64,000 nt of DNA from Pseudomonas sp. RIT-PI-r (lineage in GTDB: Bacteria; Pseudomonadota; Gammaproteobacteria; Pseudomonadales; Pseudomonadaceae): positions 62,001 through 126,000 of the forward strand of contig NZ_LIGE01000015.1 of NCBI RefSeq assembly GCF_001297015.1, read 5' to 3'. Position 1 is the first letter of the stretch; every line of letters starts with the position of its first letter. Below the pieces are notes generated by a model. It did no database searches. It was not told the DNA's origin and worked only from the letters and a program-made list of their open reading frames with translations. A program made the translations under genes and the position numbers. Below are positions 9,644 to 19,025 of the stretch, in pieces.

Positions 9644-10186
9644 TTAGAGGCCGCGCACGTCGCGGTCTTCGATCGGCCGGCTCTGACGCAACCGCTTGCC
9701 ACCGAGTACCACCCAGTCGATCAGGCGGAACAGGCATTCAATGCCGAACGACAGCAGCAACGCACCGCTCATGCCCCAGATCATCGCTTCCGGGGTCAGC
9801 AGAATCTGATAGCTGTATCCGTTCCAGGTTTCCTTGCGGATATCCGGATCAGCCGCCAGCACCACTTGCAGGAAGCGGATGTACCACGGGCCCTGCATCG
9901 CCTGGAACTGCTTGTCCAACGCGATCTGCCGATCGAGCAAAGTGCTCAGGCTATCGGCATCACTGCGAAAAACCGGGTCTTCGCTGGCGCGGTAATGCGC
10001 CACCAGTGCCTGGATGTCGCCTTTGAAGAACTGCTCGGCGGTGCCCTGAAACCCGCGCAAACCGGTCTGCGCTTCGATCAGGTGCGCCTCGACCCGTTTC
10101 GCGTAATCGTTGATGAAACCCGGCACCTGGACACCGATCAACAGGCCCGCCGCAAACAACACCAGCCGTAGATAACTGAGCAACAT
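9644..10186 (-). CDS. DUF2937 family membrane protein
   Basis: A 180-aa protein with an N-terminal hydrophobic segment (LRLVLFAAGLLIGVQVPGF) and a second near residues 140-162. A mostly helical, likely periplasmic region lies between. This is the DUF2937 architecture. The ATG at 10186 is chosen over an upstream in-frame TTG at 10195. Function is unknown. It lies 13 bases downstream of the glutamine amidotransferase-like gene and probably shares its transcript. Confidence 0.75.
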   Translation of the reverse strand: MLLSYLRLVLFAAGLLIGVQVPGFINDYAKRVEAHLIEAQTGLRGFQGTAEQFFKGDIQALVAHYRASEDPVFRSDADSLSTLLDRQIALDKQFQAMQGPWYIRFLQVVLAADPDIRKETWNGYSYQILLTPEAMIWGMSGALLLSFGIECLFRLIDWVVLGGKRLRQSRPIEDRDVRGL

Positions 10187-10199
10187 GGGGTGCAAATCC

Positions 10200-10976
10200 T
10201 TATTCGGTCTTGCCTTGACTTACGCATTCGCCGCGTCGCCACAGGCTCCATTGGCCCGGTTCGTAGCGGGTCCAGGTTTCATTTTCGGTCAACGGTTCGG
10301 TAGCGATCACCGTCACCACGTCGTTGGGGGTGGTTTCGGCCTGGAAATCGACAATCACATCGACATCCTTCAGCCGCGCCGGGCCGAACGGTGCACGCCG
10401 GGTGATCTGTGCGAGTTTGGTCGAGCAATAGCAGAACAGCCAGTCGCCATCGCTGAGCAGGCAGTTGAACACGCCTTTGCTGCGGTATTCGGCGCACGCG
10501 GCGACCAGATCCGGCAGCAGTTCCTCTATTTCGACCGGCTCCGGGAATGCTGCACGCACGCGGTTGAGCAAATCGCAGAACGCCGCCTCGCTGTCGGTAT
10601 CGCCGACCGGGCGGTAGAAGCTTTTGATCGGGGTGAAATCGGCGAGCTGGCCGTTGTGCGCGAAGCACCAGTTGCGGCCCCACAGTTCGCGCACGAACGG
10701 GTGGGTGTTGGACAGGCAGACCTTGCCGACGTTGGCCTGACGGATGTGGCCGATGACCACTTCGCTCTTGATCGGATAACGCTGCACCAGATTGGCGACT
10801 TCCGACTCACTGCTCGCTGCCGGGTCCTGAAACAGACGCAAACCACGGCCTTCATAGAAGGCGATGCCCCAACCGTCGCGGTGCGGGCCGGTGCGGCCGC
10901 CGCGCTGCATCAGACCGGTGAAGCTGAAGACGATATCGGTCGGCACGTTGGCACTCATGCCCAGTAATTCACACAT
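10200..10976 (-). CDS. Class II glutamine amidotransferase-like protein, YafJ family
   Basis: A 258-aa Ntn hydrolase-type protein. The ATG at 10976 gives [15 protein letters not shown], placing the catalytic Cys at position 2 as required. The family motifs [18 protein letters not shown] and FAHNGQ are present. YafJ-type proteins are uncharacterised glutaminase-domain hydrolases without a fused synthetase. The frame is open 62 codons further upstream, but that extension would bury the nucleophile. Confidence 0.87.
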   Translation of the reverse strand: MCELLGMSANVPTDIVFSFTGLMQRGGRTGPHRDGWGIAFYEGRGLRLFQDPAASSESEVANLVQRYPIKSEVVIGHIRQANVGKVCLSNTHPFVRELWGRNWCFAHNGQLADFTPIKSFYRPVGDTDSEAAFCDLLNRVRAAFPEPVEIEELLPDLVAACAEYRSKGVFNCLLSDGDWLFCYCSTKLAQITRRAPFGPARLKDVDVIVDFQAETTPNDVVTVIATEPLTENETWTRYEPGQWSLWRRGECVSQGKTE

Positions 10977-10992
10977 GTGCGGACTCTCGGGA

Positions 10993-11481
10993 TTACAGAC
11001 GCGGCTCGACCCGCATGCGCTGCGGATTGTTCGGAACCGGTGGGCGCCCGTAGCGGTCATCACCAGCAGCGCCGAACGGTTGATCGTCGTTGCGGTCATC
11101 GGCACGGGCTGCGGCTTTGGCAGCCTCGGCCTGCTCTCGGCGCGCACGCGATGCACGTTCAATCGGGAAGCGGATCAGCACGAAGATCAGATAGAGGCCA
11201 AAAGCGATCATGCCGTACATGAACAGGTCGGAGACCGCGCGCCAGGCGTTGTTGCCGACCTTGAAGGCCAGATCCAGTGCAGTGATGGCAATGGACGGCG
11301 CAACCTTGGCCTTCACCGGATCAATGATGGTCGGGCTGAACAGCAACACGGCCATCAGTACGCGCAACGGCTCGCGCAACCAGCGCCACATCCAGGTAGT
11401 CAGGCGCATCCATACCAACAGGCAGCCCACAGCGGCAAAGGCGTAGAGGCCCCAGGCGATCAGATAGTCGTTCTCGGTCAT
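10993..11481 (-). CDS. Conserved inner-membrane protein of unknown function
   Basis: A 162-aa protein with three or so hydrophobic segments (about residues 6-24, 36-55 and 86-106) and an Arg/Asp/Pro-rich C-terminal tail rich in cytoplasmic-type charges. The start [16 protein letters not shown] at 11481 is preferred; an ATG three codons upstream at 11490 is possible. I recognise it as a conserved Pseudomonas hypothetical but can assign no function. It is transcribed towards the YafJ-like gene and may be cotranscribed. Confidence 0.65.
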   Translation of the reverse strand: MTENDYLIAWGLYAFAAVGCLLVWMRLTTWMWRWLREPLRVLMAVLLFSPTIIDPVKAKVAPSIAITALDLAFKVGNNAWRAVSDLFMYGMIAFGLYLIFVLIRFPIERASRARREQAEAAKAAARADDRNDDQPFGAAGDDRYGRPPVPNNPQRMRVEPRL

Positions 11482-11563
11482 GGTGTCCATGGCAAGGCAG
11501 GCAAAGAGGCGCTTATAGTAACGACTTTTCGCCCGCCAGGCTTGTCCCAATAGACATGCGACC

Positions 11564-11653
11564 TGTGGGAGTGAGCTTGCTCGCGATGACGGACAGCCTG
11601 ACAACATTGATGTTGAATGTGCCGGCCTTATCGCGAGCAGGCTCACTCCTACA
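11564..11653. repeat. REP/REPIN inverted repeat, family B
   Basis: Two facing copies of a TGTGGGAGTGAGC-TGCTCGCGA type REP sequence lie in the divergent gap between the hypothetical membrane gene and ptrB. Copies of the same family are at 19638, 24219 and 56479. Confidence 0.9.
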
Positions 11654-11716
11654 CGGTCTGCGGCGGTTTCAAGCGCTGCGAAAAACCCTATTCCGAACAT
11701 TGTCCGAGAGCCTTTC

Positions 11717-13771
11717 ATGCCCGAATCCGCCAACGTCATCAGTGCCCCGATTGCCCGCAAGGCCGCCGGTGCCGACCCGTATGCCTGGCTGCAGGAGCGC
11801 GACACCGACGCGGTGCTCGATTACCTCAAGGCCGAAAACTCATACCAAGAGGCGCAAACCGCCGATCAGGCCGAGTTGCGCGAAACGCTGTTCGAAGAGA
11901 TCAAGGGCCGGATTCTTGAAACCGACCTGTCCCTGCCCTCGCCTTGGGGCCCGTACCTGTATTACACGCGCACTACCGCCGGTGACGAATACGCCCGGCA
12001 TTACCGCTGCCCGCGTCCGGCCGATGACAGCCTGACCCTCGACGAAAGCCGCGAACAACTGCTGCTTGACCCGAACGTGCTGGCCAACGGCGGGTTCTTC
12101 TCGCTGGGTGCGTTCAGCATCAGCCCGGACCATCAACGTCTGGCCTACAGCGTCGACGCCTCGGGCGATGAGATTTACACGCTGTTCGTCAAGGAACTGT
12201 CCAACGACAAGGTCAGCGAACTGGAATTCGAAGACTGCGACGGCAGCATGACCTGGGCCAATGACAGCCTGACCCTGTTTTTCGGCGTACTCGACGACAC
12301 GCACCGCCCACACAAGCTGTTGCGCTATCGCCTCGACGGCACCGCTGCCGAAGAAGTTTTCCATGAGCCGGACGGGCGCTTCTTCCTGCATTGCTACCGT
12401 TCAAGTTCCGAACAGCAACTGCTGCTGTCGCTGGGCAGCAAGACCACCAGCGAAGTCTGGGCGCTCGACGCCAATCAACCGCACCAGCCCTTCACCTGCC
12501 TGGCGCCACGGGTCGAAGATCACGAATACGACGTCGATCACGGCCTGCTCGATGGCGTGTGGACGTGGTTTATCCGTACCAATCGCGACGGCATCAACTA
12601 CGCCCTGTATCAGGCCCCGGACACCGGCACCGCGCCGACCGAAGCCGACTGGCAAAATCTGATCCCGCACAGCGACACGGTGATGCTCGATGGCGTCAGC
12701 CTCAACACCGAGGCCATGACCCTGAGCCTGCGCGAAGGTGGCCTGCCGATCATCGAAGTTCATCCCCATGGCCTGGCGCCGTATCGCGTGCAATTGCCGG
12801 ACGCGGCCTACAGTCTCTATGTGCAAAACAGCCTGGAGTTCGAGAGCGATCGCATTCGTCTGCGCTATGAAGCGTTGAACCGCCCGGCGCAGGTGCGCCA
12901 GTTGATCCTCGCCACCGGCGAGCAGACGATACTCAAAGAAACCCCGGTGCTCGGTCCGTTCGACGCCGACGCTTACGTCAGCCAGCGTCTGTGGGCCACT
13001 GCGCCAGACGGCACGCAAGTGCCGATCAGCCTGGTGATGAAACGCGAAATGGTCGGCCAAGCGGTGCCGCTGTATCTGTATGGTTACGGCGCTTACGGCT
13101 CGAGCCTTGATCCGTGGTTCTCCCACGCCCGTCTGAGCCTCTTGGATCGCGGCATGGCCTTCGCCATCGCCCATGTGCGCGGCGGCGGTGAACTGGGCGA
13201 AGCCTGGTATCGCGCCGGCAAGCAGGAACACAAACACAACACCTTCAGCGACTTCATTGCCTGCGCCGAGTTCTTGATCCTCAACGGCATCACTACTGCC
13301 GATAAACTGGCAATCAGCGGTGGCAGCGCCGGTGGTTTGTTGATCGGTGCCGTGCTCAACCAGCGTCCGGATCTGTTCGGTGTGGCGATTGCCGAAGTGC
13401 CGTTCGTCGACGTGCTCAACACCATGCTCGACCCCGACCTGCCGCTGACCGTCACCGAATATGACGAATGGGGCAACCCTGAAGAGCCGGACGTTTACGA
13501 GCGGATCAAGGCGTATGCACCGTACGAAAACGTCACCGCGCAGGATTATCCGGCGACGCTGGTAATCGCCGGCTACAACGACAGCCGCGTGCAGTACTGG
13601 GAAGCGGCCAAATGGGTGGCGAAACTGCGCGCGACCAAGACCGACAACAATGTGCTGCTGCTCAAGACTGAACTGGGCGCAGGGCATGGCGGGATGAGCG
13701 GGCGTTATCAGGGATTACGTGACGTAGCGCTCGAATACGCATTTGTTTTCAAGGTTTTGGGCCTGGTCTGA
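11717..13771 (+). CDS. ptrB: Oligopeptidase B, S9A serine peptidase
   Basis: A 684-aa prolyl-oligopeptidase-family enzyme cleaving small peptides after Arg/Lys. An N-terminal beta-propeller (about residues 1-400) precedes the alpha/beta-hydrolase domain. The nucleophile is in GGSAGG (Ser about 537), the acid in GYNDSRVQYWEA, and the histidine in GAGHGGMSGR near 655. Length and motif spacing match PtrB. The start MPESANVISAPIARKAAG is the first in-frame ATG with the family's N-terminus. A REP element follows. Confidence 0.93.
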   Translation: MPESANVISAPIARKAAGADPYAWLQERDTDAVLDYLKAENSYQEAQTADQAELRETLFEEIKGRILETDLSLPSPWGPYLYYTRTTAGDEYARHYRCPRPADDSLTLDESREQLLLDPNVLANGGFFSLGAFSISPDHQRLAYSVDASGDEIYTLFVKELSNDKVSELEFEDCDGSMTWANDSLTLFFGVLDDTHRPHKLLRYRLDGTAAEEVFHEPDGRFFLHCYRSSSEQQLLLSLGSKTTSEVWALDANQPHQPFTCLAPRVEDHEYDVDHGLLDGVWTWFIRTNRDGINYALYQAPDTGTAPTEADWQNLIPHSDTVMLDGVSLNTEAMTLSLREGGLPIIEVHPHGLAPYRVQLPDAAYSLYVQNSLEFESDRIRLRYEALNRPAQVRQLILATGEQTILKETPVLGPFDADAYVSQRLWATAPDGTQVPISLVMKREMVGQAVPLYLYGYGAYGSSLDPWFSHARLSLLDRGMAFAIAHVRGGGELGEAWYRAGKQEHKHNTFSDFIACAEFLILNGITTADKLAISGGSAGGLLIGAVLNQRPDLFGVAIAEVPFVDVLNTMLDPDLPLTVTEYDEWGNPEEPDVYERIKAYAPYENVTAQDYPATLVIAGYNDSRVQYWEAAKWVAKLRATKTDNNVLLLKTELGAGHGGMSGRYQGLRDVALEYAFVFKVLGLV

Positions 13772-13832
13772 GGAACTCCGTCGGTCACTTGGGTCTTAAT
13801 TGCAGACCCAAGAGGCCGATACCCACAGATCT

Positions 13833-13921
13833 CCTGTAGGAGCTGCCGAAGGCTGCGATCTTTTGATTTTGATTTTTTCAAAGGCAAGATCAACAGATCG
13901 CAGCCTGCGGCAGCTCCTACA
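13833..13921. repeat. REP/REPIN inverted repeat, family A
   Basis: Facing copies of the CTGTAGGAGCTGCCG-GGCTGCGATCTTTTG unit lie between ptrB and the cNMP-binding gene. Confidence 0.9.
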
Positions 13922-13969
13922 CGGGCCGTGTGAAGCCTGAAACAGTAAAAACAAAAAGACCGTGACGAC

Positions 13970-14443
13970 ATGTCAGAACCGACCTTCCTGAACAACGAAA
14001 TCCGCGACTGGCTGATGGACTGTGGCCTGTTCGATCAATTGCAACTGGCCGACTTTGCGGCCGCTTCCGGCTATTTCAGCATCAGCACCGTGGCCGAAGG
14101 CGAAGCGATTTTCCGCGAGGGCGATGCCGGCAGTTTCATGTGCATCCTCCACACCGGCCAGGTCGCCGTGCAGAAAACCGGGCCCGATGGCCAGGTCATC
14201 ACCATGGCCACCCTGCGCAGCGGGCGTGCCTTTGGCGAAATGGCCGTGCTCGACGGTGAGCGACGCTCGGCAACGTGCGTGGCGGCGACGAACTGTCAGC
14301 TATTGAACCTGGGCAAGGACTCGCTGGAAAAAATGCTCAACGACGCGCCGAAGATCGCCGCGAAGATCATCCGCGCCCTCGCCGTTTCGCTGTCGAAACG
14401 CCTGCGCATGGCCGACGGTCAACTGGCGGCGCAACAGGTTTAA
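13970..14443 (+). CDS. Cyclic-nucleotide-binding domain protein
   Basis: A 157-aa protein that is essentially one cNMP-binding beta-roll. The phosphate-binding cassette FGEMAVLDGERRSATC (about residues 86-101) contains the conserved Gly-Glu and Arg. There is no DNA-binding domain, unlike Crp/Vfr, so it probably works as a stand-alone sensor or partner protein. It converges with the proline-rich gene, with a 4-base overlap of their 3' ends. Confidence 0.85.
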   Translation: MSEPTFLNNEIRDWLMDCGLFDQLQLADFAAASGYFSISTVAEGEAIFREGDAGSFMCILHTGQVAVQKTGPDGQVITMATLRSGRAFGEMAVLDGERRSATCVAATNCQLLNLGKDSLEKMLNDAPKIAAKIIRALAVSLSKRLRMADGQLAAQQV

Positions 14444-14724
14444 CCGCCGGGGGATTTCGCCTTGGTGCCGCTCGGTTCGATACCGGGCAGCGGTTGATCC
14501 TTGCTCGGCGGGCTGGGCATCTCGATCGGCACCAGCGGTGGGCTGCCACTGCCGGCGCCGGACTTGGGAATGTTGATCGGCGTGATCTGCGGATACGGCG
14601 TCGGTGTCGCGGTGCCGGGCGAGCCGGGTTGCGGCGCGGGGCTGAGCGGAATCGTCTGCTGCGCCTGCACTGCAGTAATCGAGAGCACGGCCAGGGCAAT
14701 GACCGTTAGAATGGTGCGCTTCAT
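14440..14724 (-). CDS. Small secreted proline-rich protein
   Basis: A 94-aa protein with a clear signal peptide (MKRTILTVIALAVLSITAVQA, predicted cleavage after AQA or AVQA). The mature part is about one-quarter proline with no cysteines. The ATG at 14724 has GGAG about 8 bases upstream. No domain is recognised; such proline-rich periplasmic proteins are often poorly conserved. It converges with the cNMP-binding gene and diverges from the spermidine-synthase-like gene. Confidence 0.6.
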   Translation of the reverse strand: MKRTILTVIALAVLSITAVQAQQTIPLSPAPQPGSPGTATPTPYPQITPINIPKSGAGSGSPPLVPIEMPSPPSKDQPLPGIEPSGTKAKSPGG

Positions 14725-14804
14725 CAAGGGCTCCGTTTGGCCTCTAGTCTGCGCTCAGGCTACTCCCAACGGGCCTGCTTGCCTTCCCCCTTGTAGAGAT
14801 TTCC

Positions 14805-15491
14805 ATGAAACGTTTCGTTCTGCTCGACACTACCCCGATCCCTGAAAGCGGCGGTGCCCTGTGCCTGTTCGAGTATGGCGAGGATTTTGTCATCAAGATC
14901 CAGGGCGGCGACGGCGGACAATTGATGAACACGCGCATGCACGGTTCCGAAGACGCATTGGCGGAAATTCCGTGCCGCAAAGTCGCTGGCCGGCCGGACT
15001 CGCGAGTGCTGATCGGCGGTTTGGGCATGGGCTTCACCCTCGCCTCGGCGCTCAAGCACCTGGGCAAGAGCGCTGAAGTTGTGGTCGCTGAGCTGGTGCC
15101 CGGCGTGGTCGAGTGGAACCGTGGCCCGCTCGGGGAAAAATCCGGTCGCCCGTTGCTTGATCCACGCACGGTGATCCGTCAGGAAGACGTGGCCAAGGTG
15201 CTGCAAAGCGAGCCGAACGGCTTCGACGCGATCATGCTCGACGTCGACAACGGCCCTGAAGGCCTGACCCAGAAGGCCAATAGCTGGTTGTACTCGGCCG
15301 CCGGTCTGAACGCGTGCGCCAAGGCCCTGCGGCCCAAAGGTGTGCTCGCCGTGTGGTCAGCCAGTGCTGATCGGCTGTTTTCCGACAAATTGAAGAAGGC
15401 CGGTTTCAAGGCCGAAGAAGTTCAGGTCTTTGCCCATGGCAACAAGGGCACGCGCCACACGATCTGGATTGCCGAGAAGCTCAAGGGCTGA
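14805..15491 (+). CDS. Spermidine synthase-like methyltransferase-fold protein
   Basis: A 228-aa Rossmann-fold protein resembling polyamine synthases. The nucleotide-binding motif is LIGGLGMGFTLASAL (about residues 69-83), followed by an acidic strand end VVVAELVPGVVEWN and AIMLDVDNGPEGL (about 143-155). The Asp-rich aminopropyl acceptor site typical of SpeE is not evident, so SpeE activity is doubtful. It could act on another substrate. It is followed 48 bases later by yajD. Confidence 0.75.
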   Translation: MKRFVLLDTTPIPESGGALCLFEYGEDFVIKIQGGDGGQLMNTRMHGSEDALAEIPCRKVAGRPDSRVLIGGLGMGFTLASALKHLGKSAEVVVAELVPGVVEWNRGPLGEKSGRPLLDPRTVIRQEDVAKVLQSEPNGFDAIMLDVDNGPEGLTQKANSWLYSAAGLNACAKALRPKGVLAVWSASADRLFSDKLKKAGFKAEEVQVFAHGNKGTRHTIWIAEKLKG

Positions 15492-15539
15492 GCTAAACTC
15501 TGCACATAACCGTCATTAGTCTTTTGCAAAGGTGAACCC

Positions 15540-15911
15540 ATGAGTTCGTCCACCCCCACCAACACGTCGAAGCTGGATCGCATCCTCGCCGACAACCAGC
15601 GCGACAAGGAAATGGGCTACCGCGACAAGGCCCTGAAGATGTACCCGCACGTCTGTGGCCGCTGCACCCGTGAGTTTTCCGGCAAGCGCCTGAGCGAACT
15701 GACCGTGCATCACCGCGATCACAACCACGACAACAACCCGCAGGACGGCTCGAACTGGGAATTGTTGTGCCTGTATTGCCACGATAACGAACATTCGCGT
15801 TATACCGATCAGCAGTATTTCAGCGAAGGCTCGCTGAGCACGCCGAAGATTGCCAAGGCAACGCATAACCCGTTTGCCGCCCTCGCCGGGCTGATGAAAA
15901 AAGAAGATTAA
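15540..15911 (+). CDS. yajD: YajD family HNH nuclease
   Basis: A 123-aa protein with a zinc-type HNH core. Cysteine pairs CGRC (about residues 39-42) and CLYC (about 77-80) flank the VHHRDHNHDNNP segment with the catalytic His and Asn. YajD proteins are small conserved HNH proteins of unknown physiological substrate. It lies downstream of the spermidine-synthase-like gene, with a REP element following. Confidence 0.88.
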   Translation: MSSSTPTNTSKLDRILADNQRDKEMGYRDKALKMYPHVCGRCTREFSGKRLSELTVHHRDHNHDNNPQDGSNWELLCLYCHDNEHSRYTDQQYFSEGSLSTPKIAKATHNPFAALAGLMKKED

Positions 15912-15937
15912 TGATATTCATCGCCTGAACTGGCCCC

Positions 15938-16034
15938 ATCGCTGGCAAGCCAGCTCCCACAGTGATCAGGCTCGTTCACAAATTTTGTGTGTATCCAGGA
16001 AACCTGTGGGAGCTGGCTTGCCAGCGATGAGGCC
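15938..16034. repeat. REP/REPIN inverted repeat, family C
   Basis: Facing copies of CGCTGGCAAGCCAGCTCCCA and its complement, separated by about 45 bases. The same family occurs at 38538. Confidence 0.9.
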
Positions 16035-16083
16035 GGGCCAGACACCGCAGATCTCGAATCTGCCCGCCCTCCCCCAATCCCCG

Positions 16084-16089
16084 TATAAT
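16084..16089 (+). promoter_or_regulatory. Probable -10 element of the TrmH-like gene
   Basis: A perfect TATAAT lies 31 bases before the GTG start of the RNA methyltransferase gene. No strong -35 match is visible, so only the -10 is called. Confidence 0.4.
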
Positions 16090-16119
16090 CGCGCTCTTTT
16101 TCCCGAAGGCACCCCGCTC

Positions 16120-16590
16120 GTGGCAGACAAACGGTACAGCTGCATTGGTTTGTATAACCCCAAATCACCGGAGAACGTCGGTTCGGTGATGCGCGCCGCA
16201 GGCTGCTATGGCGTGGCGTCAGTGTTCTACACCGGCAAGCGCTATGAACGCGCCGCCGACTTCGTCACCGACACCAAACGCGTGCACTATGACATCCCGC
16301 TGATCGGCATCGACGATCTGAAAAAGATTCTCCCGCTCAACTGCGTACCCGTCGCCGTGGAACTGGTCGAAGGCGCCCGCCCGTTGCCGGAATACACCCA
16401 CCCGGATCGCGCCCTGTACATCTTCGGTCCCGAAGACGGTTCGCTGGATAAAGAGATCCGCGACTGGTGCGAAGACGTCGTGTACATCCCGACCACCGGC
16501 TGCATGAACCTCGCCGCCACGGTCAACGTCGTGCTCTACGACCGCATGGCCAAGGGCCTGAACACCCGCTCCGGGCCGAAATTCCGCTGA
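16120..16590 (+). CDS. TrmH/SpoU-family RNA methyltransferase
   Basis: A 156-aa SPOUT methyltransferase that presumably methylates a ribose or base of tRNA or rRNA. It contains the three SpoU motifs: NPKSPENVGSVMRAAGCYG (motif 1), IFGPEDGSL (motif 2) and GCMNLAATVNVVLYDRM (motif 3), which form the trefoil-knot SAM site. The start is GTG at 16120 (MADKRYSCIGLYNP), because the longer open frame upstream runs through a REP element and a promoter. The target nucleotide is not determinable from sequence. Confidence 0.85.
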   Translation: MADKRYSCIGLYNPKSPENVGSVMRAAGCYGVASVFYTGKRYERAADFVTDTKRVHYDIPLIGIDDLKKILPLNCVPVAVELVEGARPLPEYTHPDRALYIFGPEDGSLDKEIRDWCEDVVYIPTTGCMNLAATVNVVLYDRMAKGLNTRSGPKFR

Positions 16591-16671
16591 AACAGCGCAT
16601 ATTCGATGGAACGAGCTGACCGCTCCGGCAGTCAGCTTGTTTATCGATTACTCATTGCCTGGAGAAAGATC

Positions 16672-17049
16672 ATGACCGAGCTCAAACGTGTCGAACGCAT
16701 CGAATCCACCCCGTTCCAGAGCCATTCCGAGCAGAACGTCGAAGGCTGGGAGCGCATCGGCTCACTCGCGGGCGGCGTGATCATGGTCGGCAAAGGCCTG
16801 CGCCGTGGCGGTGTGTTTGGTTTGATTCAGGTGGCGATTGGCGGCGTGGCCATGGCGCGCGGGATTACCGGGCACAGCTCGATGAAAAGCCTGATCGAGA
16901 AGAGTCGTCAGGACATGAACAACGTGCGCGCGAAGATCGAGCGGGCCGGGGAAGAGTTGAGCAAGCTGAAGGCGAATGCCGAGGCGGCGACCAGCACCGC
17001 CACGGTGACCGGCAATGATTCGGTGAAGTCGCCGAAAGCCGGGGTTTGA
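16672..17049 (+). CDS. Small conserved membrane protein, DUF2892-like
   Basis: A 125-aa protein starting at an ATG with GGAG 8 bases upstream. Two hydrophobic, glycine-rich segments (about residues 30-43 and 48-63, GVFGLIQVAIGGVAMARG) resemble the DUF2892 inner-membrane domain. A charged helical tail with likely coiled coil (about 70-105) follows. Function is unknown. Confidence 0.6.
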   Translation: MTELKRVERIESTPFQSHSEQNVEGWERIGSLAGGVIMVGKGLRRGGVFGLIQVAIGGVAMARGITGHSSMKSLIEKSRQDMNNVRAKIERAGEELSKLKANAEAATSTATVTGNDSVKSPKAGV

Positions 17050-17058
17050 TGGCTTAAA

Positions 17059-17142
17059 GCAAAAGATCGCAGCCTTAGGCAGCTCCTACAGGGAAAACGC
17101 ATTCCACAAGTAGGAGCTGCCGAAGGCTGCGATCTTTTGATC
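17059..17142. repeat. REP/REPIN inverted repeat, family A
   Basis: Facing CAAAAGATCGCAGCC / GGCTGCGATCTTTTG units lie between two convergent genes, ending 2 bases before the stop of the M1-like gene. Confidence 0.9.
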
Positions 17143-17143
17143 T

Positions 17144-18373
17144 TTACTGTAGCAACGCGGTATCAAGGACTTTGGACGACTCGCCCAGAACGCTCTCGGC
17201 CAGTTGCACAAACGCCTTGGTACTCACCGTGCCCAGATGCATCGCCCCACGCAACACATCATCCAGCGAACGCTTGTTGCGCGTCTGCAAGCGAATCTCG
17301 CGATCCAGCTCCTGCAACAAAATTACTGCTTTTGCGACCTGCGCCGGGCTGATCTGTGCGCCGCGCAGGGTCGTGACCTTCTGGCTGTCCTTGGCCAGTT
17401 TCGCCTGCAACGCCTGATAACGCTCATCGCTCATGCCACCGGCACGGCGTACCAATTCAATGGCGTAATACTCGGCAAACCCCTCGCTGATCCAGGCGCT
17501 GCGCTGCTCATCGTTGATCCGCCCAAACACCTGCGCCAACTCGCGCACCAACGCACTGCTGCCGCTCTCGCTGACCAGCGGCAATCGTGTGTTCAGATAA
17601 ATCGATTCATGCGCGCCGAGACTGCCGCGCCACATCGGGTCGTTGACCCCCACGATCAATAGCTTGGCCGGATGGCGTGGATAAACGGCCTGCACCTGCG
17701 GCCAGACGAACGTCAGCAAGGTCAGCACATCCATGCGGCGCATGCCCTGCCCTTGTGGCGAAGCCACTGTGACTTCGGTTTCGCCCAGCCGTGTGCGGCG
17801 GCTGCCGAGATGGCCGGCGAGCATCCAGCCGGTCGGGCGGTCGAACAGGCGTGATGGATTATCGATGCGGAATTTGTTCTTGCCGATGCGTGGCCAAGCG
17901 GTCTCGATACTCTTCCAGCCCTCGGGCAATTCGAATTGCAGACGCGCGACCAGTTCGATGCCGTCCTGCTGATCGAGTTTGGCCGGCGGCACCAGTTCGT
18001 CGCCACGCATCAACGCCCAGGTCGGGGTCATGCGCGTGTCGAAGCTGCCGTTCTTGCGGCCGTGGCTGATGCGTACACGGTATGTCAGGCTGGACTTTTC
18101 GCTGGCGGGGCGCCAGACCCCGCGCGCCTGTTTGCCCGGGCTCAGCAGCCACTGGCCGTCAGCCTTGAAGTCGCTGTAATGGCTGCCGTCGCCAAGGTCG
18201 AAGTCGAGACTGCGCACCGCTTCGCCCTTGGCGAGGGTCAGGCGCACTTCAGCCTGATCGCTCTGCGGCAACAGGCGCACGTGGTAATCCAGGTCCACTT
18301 TCTTCGCTGCCCACACCGGTGCGCTCAGCGCCAGCAGTGCAACCAGCAGCGATCGCTGCAATCCCACAGCCAT
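17144..18373 (-). CDS. Secreted M1/M61 peptidase-like protein lacking the zinc motif
   Basis: A 409-aa protein with a signal peptide (LQRSLLVALLALSAPVWAA) starting at the ATG at 18373 with AGGAG 5 bases upstream. The C-terminal half looks like a gluzincin aminopeptidase: WISEGFAEYYAIEL matches the third-ligand segment. The expected HExxH is replaced by RELAQ, 15 residues before the SEG, so both histidine ligands are lost. It is probably a catalytically inactive periplasmic paralogue. It is not a frameshift product; the frame is intact from signal peptide to stop. Confidence 0.65.
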   Translation of the reverse strand: MAVGLQRSLLVALLALSAPVWAAKKVDLDYHVRLLPQSDQAEVRLTLAKGEAVRSLDFDLGDGSHYSDFKADGQWLLSPGKQARGVWRPASEKSSLTYRVRISHGRKNGSFDTRMTPTWALMRGDELVPPAKLDQQDGIELVARLQFELPEGWKSIETAWPRIGKNKFRIDNPSRLFDRPTGWMLAGHLGSRRTRLGETEVTVASPQGQGMRRMDVLTLLTFVWPQVQAVYPRHPAKLLIVGVNDPMWRGSLGAHESIYLNTRLPLVSESGSSALVRELAQVFGRINDEQRSAWISEGFAEYYAIELVRRAGGMSDERYQALQAKLAKDSQKVTTLRGAQISPAQVAKAVILLQELDREIRLQTRNKRSLDDVLRGAMHLGTVSTKAFVQLAESVLGESSKVLDTALLQ

Positions 18374-18410
18374 ACACACTCCTTTGTGAAACTTGAACTC
18401 TGCGGTTGAT

Positions 18411-18860
18411 TCAGCCCGCGCGGAAAATCAGGTGATCTTCCCAGTCATCTTCCGGCACGCTGCCCTCGGCGAGCATGCGCCCGGATTGGGAGATCCGCTC
18501 GTGATGCACTGCATCGCGGTCACCGCTCACCAGGTGGTGCCACGGTGGCAGGTCTTTGCCTTCGCTGACCAGGCGATAACCGCAGGTCGGCGGCAGCCAC
18601 TTGAATTCTTCGGCCTGGCCCGGGGTGAGCTGGATGCAGTCCGGGACAAACTTGATGCGGTTCGGGTAATCGCTGCACTGACAGGTTTTCAGATCAAGCA
18701 GTTTGCAGGCGATGCGCGTGTAATAGACGCTATTGTCTTCTTCATCCTCAAGTTTTTGCAGGCAGCACAGACCACAACCGTCGCACAGAGATTCCCACTC
18801 CTCCAGATCGAGTTGATCGAGGGTTTTGCGTTTCCAGAACGGTTCGACTTTGGCGACCAT
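18411..18860 (-). CDS. ycgN: YcgN family cysteine-cluster protein (UPF0260)
   Basis: A 149-aa protein with the UPF0260 cysteine cluster: [14 protein letters not shown] near residues 28-41, followed by [17 protein letters not shown] (about 53-69). The eight or so conserved cysteines suggest metal or Fe-S binding. The start at 18860 gives [17 protein letters not shown], the usual N-terminus. Function is unknown. It is 37 bases upstream of the M1-like gene on the same strand. Confidence 0.87.
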   Translation of the reverse strand: MVAKVEPFWKRKTLDQLDLEEWESLCDGCGLCCLQKLEDEEDNSVYYTRIACKLLDLKTCQCSDYPNRIKFVPDCIQLTPGQAEEFKWLPPTCGYRLVSEGKDLPPWHHLVSGDRDAVHHERISQSGRMLAEGSVPEDDWEDHLIFRAG

Positions 18861-19025
18861 GGCTCAAGCATCAACATCAGGTAGTGAAAAGGCCGCCAGT
18901 CTAGTGCCCAAGGCCTTGTGGGCCAAGCGTTGGCGACTGCCGGTAAATCGCACTTGTCAGCCCAATCGCCGCCAAGTAGGGTTTTGCCTCGAATTCATGA
19001 CTCAAACTTAGCAAGGAATCTCTCG

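Noticed and set aside
11564..11653. CRISPR-like repeats
   Set aside because: The repeats are paired inverted units, not direct repeats with spacers, and no cas genes are present; they are REPINs.
12401..13687. Long antisense open frame in oligopeptidase B
   Set aside because: A shadow of a high-GC gene; the sense protein has the full catalytic triad.
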